NCBI GenBank assembly: GCA_015065395.1
Contig: SVQJ01000075.1
Coordinates: forward strand, 1 to 7,857
Length of the DNA stretch: 7,857 nucleotides
Direction of reading: 5' to 3'
Source: Oscillospiraceae bacterium
Lineage (GTDB): Bacteria; Bacillota; Clostridia; Oscillospirales; CAG-272
The notes below the pieces were generated by a model. It was given only the letters and a program-made list of their open reading frames with translations. It made no database searches and had not been told where the DNA came from. Both the position numbers and the translations under genes were made by a program. Shown here piece after piece: positions 1 through 4,326 of the stretch; positions within the stretch are counted from its first letter, which is position 1, and every line of letters starts with the position of its first letter.

Positions 1-133
1 CACCGATAGAAGTACCACTTCTGCCGATTTGATTGGAAACAATGGATTCCCGTTTTTCTTTCAGGTGTTTGACAAGGTTGATAATGGATACCGCAAAATC
101 CATGGATTGAGTACGCAATTTACTTTCTGACAT
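1..133 (-). CDS. Four-helix-bundle protein, S23/23S rRNA intervening-sequence protein (IVP) family; 3' part outside window
   Basis: This gene runs off the left edge, so only its first 44 codons are seen. Translation begins MSESKLRTQSMDFAVSIINL, continues with a charged stretch (KHLKEKRE, about residues 22-29), and then reads SNQIGRSGTSIG at 33-44. A hydrophobic first helix followed by a QxxRSGTSIG-like turn is typical of the four-helix-bundle family first found encoded inside intervening sequences of 23S rRNA genes; the DGR accessory protein Avd has a related fold. Full-length members are usually about 115-130 residues, so roughly two thirds is missing. The start is supported by GGAGGTG at 139-145, five bases upstream of ATG, and by a good promoter further upstream. 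Biochemical function is not known for the free-standing members; RNA or nucleic-acid binding has been suggested. It sits next to a hairpin-rich repeat (191-364), which may be functionally linked. The family call is from recognition of the N-terminal motif only. Confidence 0.85.
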   Translation of the reverse strand, partial: MSESKLRTQSMDFAVSIINLVKHLKEKRESIVSNQIGRSGTSIG

Positions 134-156
134 AATAGCACCTCCGTTTCGTATAA

Positions 157-185
157 ATCATACCATCAAATTTGTTAGATTTCAA
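157..185 (-). promoter_or_regulatory. Promoter of the four-helix-bundle gene
   Basis: Read on the minus strand, TTGAAA (180-185) is separated by 17 bases from TATGAT (157-162). Each box is one base from the sigma-A consensus. A TG lies one base upstream of the -10 box (extended -10). The predicted transcript start is near 150, giving a leader of under 20 bases that holds the GGAGGTG ribosome binding site. The -35 box lies only five bases from the edge of the GTGAAGT repeat element, so the element is upstream of the promoter and is not part of this mRNA's leader. Confidence 0.75.
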
Positions 186-190
186 TAATT

Positions 191-364
191 AGTGAAGTTG
201 CGGCAGGCCGCAGTGAAGTTATGCCTTGCGGAATAGTGAAGTATTGCGCCATTGGCGCAAAGTGAAGTTAAGTGTTCCGTATATCGTGCCGAAGGCACAC
301 TTCACGCACGAAGTGCGCTTCACGTCAGAAGGATACTTCACGTTCCGAGTAAGCGGAACACTTA
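191..364. repeat. Structured repeat element: four direct GTGAAGT copies, three inverted CTTCAC copies, hairpins between them
   Basis: The left arm carries GTGAAGT at 192-198, 213-219, 236-242 and 262-268; three of these sit in the identical 9-mer AGTGAAGTT. The right arm carries the reverse complement at 299-305 (ACTTCAC), 318-323 (CTTCAC) and 335-341 (ACTTCAC). The gaps hold small palindromes: TGCGGC/GCCGCA (199-212), an imperfect ATGCC/GGAAT (221-234), TTGCGCC/GGCGCAA (244-260, perfect 7 bp), GTGCC/GGCAC (286-298), CGCAC/GTGCG (305-317) and GTTCCG/CGGAAC (342-359). A longer pairing joins TAAGTGTTCCG (269-279) to CGGAACACTTA (354-364). Any GTGAAG copy can pair with any CTTCAC copy, so a transcript from either strand could fold into a branched structure. 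No credible coding frame covers it. It lies between the four-helix-bundle promoter and the tRNA terminator. Similar GTGAAGT-rich intergenic repeats seem familiar to me from other Clostridia, but this is unchecked. Function is unknown. Confidence 0.85.
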
Positions 365-369
365 GTTCA

Positions 370-410
370 AAAAAAGCCACTTTTGTCTGGTAGACAAAAG
401 TGGCTTTTTT
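370..410 (-). terminator. Intrinsic terminator of tRNA-Glu, nearly symmetric
   Basis: Positions 370-388 and 392-410 are perfectly complementary: a 19-bp stem with GGT as the loop on the plus strand. The core is GCCACTTTTGTC paired with GACAAAAGTGGC, flanked by an A-run on one side and a T-run on the other. Read leftward from the tRNA gene, the hairpin ends in seven Ts, a classic rho-independent terminator beginning two bases after the tRNA CCA end. Read rightward it ends in six Ts, so it could also stop transcription coming out of the repeat element. Confidence 0.9.
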
Positions 411-412
411 GT

Positions 413-487
413 TGGTGACCCGTACGGGAATCGAACCCATGTTTTCGCCGTGAGAGGGCGATGTCTTAGCCGCTTGACCAACGGGCC
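413..487 (-). tRNA. tRNA-Glu (anticodon CTC), CCA end encoded
   Basis: On the minus strand the gene starts GGCCCGT and ends ACGGGTC-A-CCA, forming a 7-bp acceptor stem with one G-U pair. The anticodon arm is TCGCC-CTCTCAC-GGCGA, placing CTC (complement of 452-454) at positions 34-36 to read GAG glutamate codons. The T arm is ATGGG-TTCGATT-CCCGT, with the conserved TTCGA loop. The D arm has GTC/GAC with a GG-containing loop. CCA occupies 413-415, and the mature body without CCA is 416-487 (72 bases). It has its own promoter (500-528) and terminator (370-410), so it appears to be a single-gene unit. Confidence 0.97.
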
Positions 488-499
488 GTCAGCCTTTGT

Positions 500-528
500 A
501 TTATATCACGGCATTTTTGAAAATGCAA
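500..528 (-). promoter_or_regulatory. Promoter of tRNA-Glu
   Basis: On the minus strand TTGCAT (523-528) lies 17 bases upstream of a perfect TATAAT (500-505). The -10 box is 12 bases before the tRNA 5' end, so the primary transcript should have a leader of only about five bases. The spacer contains a perfect 7-bp inverted repeat, GCATTTT/AAAATGC (511-526), overlapping part of the -35 box. The T-rich minus-strand sequence just upstream (about 531-562) resembles an UP element, as expected for a strong stable-RNA promoter. Confidence 0.75.
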
Positions 529-530
529 TA

Positions 531-606
531 CCTTTTTGAAAAAAAGTTGAAAAAAATTTCAAAAAAGAAAAAAGCACAAAAAAGAGGCTGATTTTGGGGC
601 GAAAAA
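531..606. promoter_or_regulatory. A-tract region between the divergent tRNA-Glu and rsmE promoters
   Basis: Runs of six or seven As occur at 539-545, 550-556, 561-566, 568-573 and 578-583, with a shorter run at 602-606. The first three are about 10-11 bases apart, close to one helical turn, which would give bent DNA. The region also contains TTGAAA-AAAA-TTTCAA (547-562), a short palindrome. It lies directly upstream of the tRNA -35 box on one strand and upstream of the rsmE -35 box on the other, so an UP-element or curvature role is plausible. I see no gene here. Confidence 0.4.
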
Positions 607-620
607 GTCAAATATTTGAC
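607..620. promoter_or_regulatory. Perfect 14-bp palindrome overlapping the rsmE -35 box (possible operator)
   Basis: GTCAAATATTTGAC is exactly self-complementary over 14 bases, and its right half contains five of the six bases of the TTGACA -35 box. A repressor bound here would block the promoter. No protein is identified, and AT-rich palindromes can arise by chance. Confidence 0.35.
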
Positions 621-644
621 AAATCCGCATAAATAGTGTATAAT
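616..644 (+). promoter_or_regulatory. Promoter of rsmE, full consensus
   Basis: TTGACA (616-621), a 17-base spacer and TATAAT (639-644) match the sigma-A consensus exactly. The predicted start near 651 gives a leader of about 26 bases that includes the AAGGAG ribosome binding site (665-670), six bases before the rsmE ATG. Confidence 0.85.
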
Positions 645-676
645 AAAAAAGTTAGAATCGGTGTAAGGAGAATGAT

Positions 677-1426
677 ATGCCCAGATTTTTTGTAACAGCG
701 TCCCAGATAGGTGTGCGTGATGACGGCTCAAAAACCGTGCTGATAATGGGAGATGATGCGCTTCATATAACCAAAAGCCTGAGAATGAAGCAGGGCGAGG
801 CTGTTTGCGTCTGCGATATGGCAAGAAGGGAATATGATTGCACCGTCGTCTCCACGGGGGAGAGCGTCCTTCTTTTGGTTGAATCGGAAAGAGCGTGCGA
901 TACGGAGCCGCCGTATAAGGCAGTGCTCTATCAGGCACTTATAAAGGGAGATAAATTCGATACCGTTGTTCAGAAGGCCGTGGAGTGCGGCGCCTCGGAG
1001 ATCGTGCCCTTTATTTCCCAGCGGTGCGTTGTCAGATTAAATAAGAAGGAATGTGAAAAAAAGATCGTCCGCTGGCAGAGGATAGCGGAGGAGGCGGCAA
1101 AGCAGTGCGGAAGAGGCATCGTTCCGAAGATATCCCCCATGCTCACCTTTGATGAAATGCTTTCGGCGGCAGGCGGAGCAGACGTTTCCGTTTTCTGCTA
1201 TGAGGCTGAAAGCATGAACACTCTTCCCGAGACCCTTGAAGGTGCAAAAAGGGACAGCACCGTGGCTGTGGTGATAGGAAGCGAGGGCGGCTTTTCGGTT
1301 AAGGAAGCACAAATGGCAAAGGATGCCGGTCTCGTAAGCACGGGGCTTGGAAAAAGAATTCTGAGAACGGAGACGGCTTCATCCTTCGTTCTTGCCTGCG
1401 TTTCTTATGCGTTGGAGCTGAAATAA
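677..1426 (+). CDS. rsmE: 16S rRNA (uracil-1498-N3)-methyltransferase RsmE
   Basis: The 249-residue product matches the usual RsmE length. This SPOUT-class enzyme methylates N3 of U1498 in 16S rRNA using S-adenosylmethionine, acting on the assembled small subunit in the cytoplasm. The N-terminal PUA-like domain (about 1-70) begins MPRFFV and includes DDALHITKSLRMKQGE (26-41), the family's GEDAxHxxxVLRxxxG region. The knotted SPOUT domain follows, with KGDKFDTVVQKAVECGASEI (90-109), the RIAEEAAKQCGR segment (135-146), the SAM-binding IGSEGGF loop (200-206; most members have IGPEGGF), and LGKRILRTETA (224-234), a strongly conserved closing motif. The start is fixed by AAGGAG six bases upstream. 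In many Firmicutes rsmE follows prmA; here it has its own consensus promoter and tRNA-Glu lies divergently upstream. A 183-base gap follows before the next gene. Confidence 0.95.
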   Translation: MPRFFVTASQIGVRDDGSKTVLIMGDDALHITKSLRMKQGEAVCVCDMARREYDCTVVSTGESVLLLVESERACDTEPPYKAVLYQALIKGDKFDTVVQKAVECGASEIVPFISQRCVVRLNKKECEKKIVRWQRIAEEAAKQCGRGIVPKISPMLTFDEMLSAAGGADVSVFCYEAESMNTLPETLEGAKRDSTVAVVIGSEGGFSVKEAQMAKDAGLVSTGLGKRILRTETASSFVLACVSYALELK

Positions 1427-1474
1427 ACATTCGTTTGGGCAAATTTTCTTCGAATTTCAGGCGAAACTATAAGA

Positions 1475-1520
1475 TTTCACAAAAAAACTTAAGGGTTTTA
1501 TAATAAAATGTGAAAACCCT
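1475..1520 (+). promoter_or_regulatory. Overlapping inverted repeats in the leader between rsmE and the regulator gene
   Basis: TGTGAAAACCCT (1509-1520) is complementary to two separate upstream segments: TTTCACA (1475-1481), pairing with 1509-1515, and AGGGTTTT (1492-1499), pairing with 1513-1520. The pairings share bases 1513-1515 and so compete as RNA. As DNA, the AGGGTTTT/AAAACCCT pair flanks a candidate -10 box and transcript start and could be an operator. There is no T-run after the hairpin, so it is not a convincing terminator for rsmE. Confidence 0.4.
1476..1504 (+). promoter_or_regulatory. Candidate upstream promoter of the regulator-ftsEX operon
   Basis: TTCACA (1476-1481) is 17 bases from a perfect TATAAT (1499-1504). 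The -35 differs from consensus at one base. The predicted start is near 1511, inside the inverted repeat described above. It would be the distal of two promoters for the downstream operon. Confidence 0.45.
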
Positions 1521-1528
1521 ATTGAAAA

Positions 1529-1555
1529 TTGACAAATTATAGTGTAAAATATAAT
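1529..1555 (+). promoter_or_regulatory. Candidate proximal promoter of the regulator-ftsEX operon
   Basis: A perfect TTGACA (1529-1534) is followed by TATAAT at 1550-1555 with a 15-base spacer, shorter than the preferred 17. TAATAC (1552-1557) gives a 17-base spacer but a poorer -10. The start would be near 1562, leaving a leader of about 48 bases. An in-frame TTG at 1529 is part of this -35 box and is not a start codon. Confidence 0.6.
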
Positions 1556-1593
1556 ACAGGTTGCACAACATTAATTATATTACTAATTTACAT

Positions 1594-1599
1594 AAGGAG
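1594..1599 (+). promoter_or_regulatory. Ribosome binding site that fixes the regulator start at 1610
   Basis: AAGGAG here is ten bases before ATG 1610, somewhat long but workable. A nearer ATG at 1602 is only two bases away and out of frame. The open frame extends upstream to TTG 1529, but the extra 27 residues look non-coding (including a hydrophobic LIILLIYIRR stretch) and overlap the promoter. Confidence 0.7.
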
Positions 1600-1609
1600 A
1601 CATGGTTTT

Positions 1610-2695
1610 ATGGCAAATCGTTTGTTCCAGGGTATAATCCATCAGATGACAGATACAGTTGATCGCACAATAGGCGTTATCGATGAGACGGGGGCTATCA
1701 TTGCTTGCAGTGAACTCGTTAAGATCGGAGAAACACGCCAGGAGGCAAAGGATGAGCTTGCTTATTCCTCCTCTTTTGTAACTGCGGGAGGTTATACCTA
1801 CTGTCCCATTAACGGCGGCACCAAGTGGGAGTATGCGGCTTTTGTTGAAGGAGAGGATAAGCTTGCGGAAAAAATGGCATCCCTTCTTGCGATATCTCTT
1901 GCAAATATCAAGAATCTTTATGATGAAAAGTATGACAGAAATTCCTTCGTAAAGAATATCATCCTTGATAATATTCTTCCCAGCGATATATATATCAAGT
2001 CCAAGGAGCTCCGCTTCAACACAGAGGAGCCCAGAGTTGTGTTCCTTATCAAATTCCTCACAAAGACAGACGTTCTTCCCTTTGATGCGGTTCAGAATCT
2101 CTTTCCCGATAAGGCTAAGGACTACGTTATCAGCGTAGGCGAGCACGATATCGTTCTTGTTAAGGAGCTTGCACAGGGCAGCGATACGAAGAAGATCGAG
2201 AAAATGGCAAAGACCATCGCAGATACCCTCAATTCCGAGTTTTATGCTAAGGTCACTATAGGTATCGGTACCGTCGTTGAGAATATCAAGGAGCTTGCCC
2301 GTTCCTATAAGGAGGCTCAGGTGGCTCTTGAAGTAGGAAAGGTGTTCGATACGGAGAAGAACATCATCTCCTATGAGAATCTCGGCATTGGCAGACTTAT
2401 CTATCAGCTTCCCACAACTCTTTGCGAGATGTTCCTCCAGGAGGTGTTCAAGGACGGCTCTCTCGATAATCTTGACCGAGAGACCCTTCTCACCATCCAG
2501 TGCTTCTTTGAAAACAACCTCAACGTTTCCGAAACCTCAAGAAAGCTTTTCGTACATAGAAATACCCTGGTATACAGACTTGAAAAGATCCGCAAGCTTA
2601 CAGGGCTTGATCTTCGTGAATTTGACCATGCTATCACCTTTAAGGTAGCACTTATGGTCAAGAGATATCTTTCCACAAAACCCTCCAAGTATTGA
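1610..2695 (+). CDS. PucR/CdaR-family transcriptional regulator
   Basis: The 361-residue product has the architecture of sugar-diacid-type regulators. Residues 1-100 resemble the CdaR-type sensor: a lead helix, then IGVIDETGAIIACS (21-34), a PAS-like fold that in CdaR binds sugar diacids. The middle (about 140-255) resembles the degenerate GGDEF-like domain of PucR proteins, with VTIGIGTVVENIKELARSY (215-233) and EAQVALEVG (235-243); no catalytic GGDEF signature is present, so cyclic-di-GMP synthesis is not expected. The C-terminus (about 291-350) is the PucR helix-turn-helix: NLNVSETSRKLFVHRNTLVY (303-322), then the RLEKIRKLTGLDL segment (323-335). It precedes ftsE by 30 bases and appears to lead the operon, which makes it a candidate regulator of ftsEX and itself. 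The ligand is unknown, and close similarity to E. coli CdaR should not be assumed. Confidence is high for family and low for target. Confidence 0.88.
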   Translation: MANRLFQGIIHQMTDTVDRTIGVIDETGAIIACSELVKIGETRQEAKDELAYSSSFVTAGGYTYCPINGGTKWEYAAFVEGEDKLAEKMASLLAISLANIKNLYDEKYDRNSFVKNIILDNILPSDIYIKSKELRFNTEEPRVVFLIKFLTKTDVLPFDAVQNLFPDKAKDYVISVGEHDIVLVKELAQGSDTKKIEKMAKTIADTLNSEFYAKVTIGIGTVVENIKELARSYKEAQVALEVGKVFDTEKNIISYENLGIGRLIYQLPTTLCEMFLQEVFKDGSLDNLDRETLLTIQCFFENNLNVSETSRKLFVHRNTLVYRLEKIRKLTGLDLREFDHAITFKVALMVKRYLSTKPSKY

Positions 2696-2725
2696 TTGTA
2701 TAAACTTCTGAAAGGCTGATTATTT

Positions 2726-3403
2726 ATGATCGATTTCAAAAATGTAAAGAAGTCATATCCCAACGGCACCAGTGCCCTTGACGGTGTGGATCTTCATGTT
2801 GATGACGGAGAGTTCGTGTTTATCGTGGGTCATTCCGGAGCCGGAAAGACAACGATGATGAAGCTTCTTCTTCGCGAGGAGGTGGCAAGCTCAGGTTCTC
2901 TCGTGGTCAGCGGCTATAATCTTTCCAAGATCAAAAACCGAGAGATCCCCTTTTACAGACGTGAGCTTGGCGTTGTTTTCCAGGATTTCAGACTTTTTCC
3001 CTCGAAGACCGTTTATGAAAACGTGGCGTTCGCCATGCAGGTGGTGGGAACACCCCGCTCTATGATAAAGCGCCGCGTTCCCGCTATCCTAACAACGGTG
3101 AACCTTGCAGATAAAATGACCTGCTTCCCCAGAGAGCTTTCCGGCGGTGAGCAGCAGAGAGTGGCTCTTGCCCGTGCCCTTGCAAATAATCCCAAGATCA
3201 TTATTGCGGACGAGCCTACGGGTAATATCGACCCCAGAATGAGTATCGAGATCATGAACCTGCTTATGAAGATCAATAAGCTTGGTAAGACCGTTATCGT
3301 GGTAACCCATGAAAAGAACCTCGTAGACTATTATAAGCAGAGAGTTGTTATTCTCTCTGACGGAAAAATAGTTGAGGACAGAGTGGGAGGTATGTTCAAA
3401 TGA
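2726..3403 (+). CDS. ftsE: Cell division ATP-binding protein FtsE
   Basis: This 225-residue ABC ATPase matches normal FtsE length. It works as a dimer on the inner membrane face with FtsX, using ATP hydrolysis to drive shape changes that control peptidoglycan hydrolases outside. All ATPase motifs are present: Walker A GHSGAGKT (35-42), Q-loop GVVFQDFRLF (82-91), the signature LSGGEQQR (138-145), Walker B IIIADEP (158-164) and the switch histidine in VTHE (H195). The GHSGAGK P-loop and VFQDFRL are especially typical of FtsE rather than other ABC families. The start at 2726 has an AAAGG-type site ten bases upstream (2711-2715). The gene ends in ATGA with ftsX, implying translational coupling and balanced production of the two partners. 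Confidence 0.96.
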   Translation: MIDFKNVKKSYPNGTSALDGVDLHVDDGEFVFIVGHSGAGKTTMMKLLLREEVASSGSLVVSGYNLSKIKNREIPFYRRELGVVFQDFRLFPSKTVYENVAFAMQVVGTPRSMIKRRVPAILTTVNLADKMTCFPRELSGGEQQRVALARALANNPKIIIADEPTGNIDPRMSIEIMNLLMKINKLGKTVIVVTHEKNLVDYYKQRVVILSDGKIVEDRVGGMFK

Positions 3404-4293
3404 AAAACAGATATTCCACACGCTTTTTCTTAAAGCAGGCGTTCCAGAGCTTCTGGAGAAACGGCGTAATGTCCTTTGCGTCCGTTGCCGTGCTTATGAG
3501 CTGTCTCGTTGTTCTCGGTGCCTTTGCTCTTCTCGTTGCAAATATTAACGAAAACCTTGGCAATATTGCAAAGCTCAATGTTATCATGGTCTATTGTGAG
3601 TATGATGCGGATGAGGAGCAGGTAAAGGAGATCGAAAAAGAGATAAATAAGCTTCCCAATGTTGCAAACTGTGAGCACATCACCAAAGAAGAATCTCTCG
3701 AAGTGATGAAGGAGCAGAGCGGCGGCGAATATTACGACGATATAACCGCTGAGAAAAACCCCTTCTGTGATTCCTTTGAGGTAACCTACGAGGATCCGGA
3801 CGAAACAAAGGTGAATAATCTGGAAAAAGACCTGTATAATATTACAGGCGTGCGTAAGCTGAACAGCGCATTCCAGGTTGCTAAATCCGTCGATGGCTTC
3901 AAGAGCGGAATCATGCTCGTGTTCTCATGGTTTTTGGTGATGCTGTTCATCGTCAGCATTTTCGTTATCATAAATACGATCAAGCTTTCCGTATACGCAA
4001 GAAGACATGAGATAACGGTCATGCGTTATGTGGGTGCAACAAACACGTTCATAACCATGCCCTTCCTTTGCGAAGGTGTTATAATCGGCGTCATCGCAAG
4101 CTTGTTTGCCTTCGGAATAGAGTTTTTCCTGTATAATTATATCGGATCAAACGCCCTGGGCGATGTGGAGTTCATATACATTATCAGCACAGGCAAGGTG
4201 GTCCTTCCCATGGCCATAGGCTTTGTTTGCGTAGGTATATTTACAGGTATCATCGGAAGCGTAATGTCCCTCAGAAAGTACCTGAAATCATAA
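3400..4293 (+). CDS. ftsX: Cell division permease-like protein FtsX
   Basis: The 297-residue membrane partner of FtsE has the expected four-helix layout: a cytoplasmic N-terminus (1-22), TM1 about 23-47, a large extracytoplasmic loop about 48-167, TM2 about 169-192, TM3 about 219-247 and TM4 about 266-288. The cytoplasmic segment RRHEITVMRYVGATNTFI (201-218) is a strongly conserved FtsX feature contacting FtsE. The large outer loop is where FtsX proteins dock their peptidoglycan hydrolase or activator (PcsB, CwlO, EnvC or RipC in studied bacteria). The ATG overlaps the ftsE stop, and GGGAGG (3385-3390) inside ftsE serves as ribosome binding site. The outer loop contains three cysteines (66, 91, 123), which I do not regard as a general FtsX feature. 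The next gene, 33 bases on, encodes a coiled-coil hydrolase that fits as the docked partner. Confidence 0.95.
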   Translation: MKNRYSTRFFLKQAFQSFWRNGVMSFASVAVLMSCLVVLGAFALLVANINENLGNIAKLNVIMVYCEYDADEEQVKEIEKEINKLPNVANCEHITKEESLEVMKEQSGGEYYDDITAEKNPFCDSFEVTYEDPDETKVNNLEKDLYNITGVRKLNSAFQVAKSVDGFKSGIMLVFSWFLVMLFIVSIFVIINTIKLSVYARRHEITVMRYVGATNTFITMPFLCEGVIIGVIASLFAFGIEFFLYNYIGSNALGDVEFIYIISTGKVVLPMAIGFVCVGIFTGIIGSVMSLRKYLKS

Positions 4294-4326
4294 GCTTTGT
4301 AAAAGACCCGTGAAAGGAGCAAATGT

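Noticed and set aside
191..341. Regularly spaced short repeats suggested a mini-CRISPR array.
   Set aside because: The repeat is only about 7 bases, flips orientation halfway, and the intervening segments are palindromes rather than unique spacers. No cas gene is seen.
219..440. 73-residue minus-strand open frame.
   Set aside because: It runs through the 3' part of tRNA-Glu, the terminator stem and the repeat element, and has no convincing ribosome binding site. It is a by-product of the structured DNA.
501..938. 145-residue minus-strand open frame.
   Set aside because: It overlaps the antisense of rsmE and the divergent promoter region; its phenylalanine-rich end comes from the A-tracts.
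1492..1520. AGGGTTTT/AAAACCCT hairpin as the rsmE terminator.
   Set aside because: It has an 8-bp stem, a 13-base loop and no T-run after it, so intrinsic termination is weak; an operator or alternative-pairing role fits better.
1529..1609. Extended N-terminus of the regulator from TTG 1529.
   Set aside because: The TTG is the first half of a TTGACA -35 box, there is no ribosome binding site ahead of it, and AAGGAG at 1594-1599 supports ATG 1610.
1583..2146. 187-residue minus-strand open frame opposite the regulator.
   Set aside because: The plus-strand frame has clear domain structure; the antisense frame shows no recognisable family and is a shadow.
2030..2380. Diguanylate cyclase activity for the regulator because of the GGDEF-like middle domain.
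   Set aside because: No GGDEF/GGEEF signature is present; this degenerate domain is standard for PucR-type regulators.
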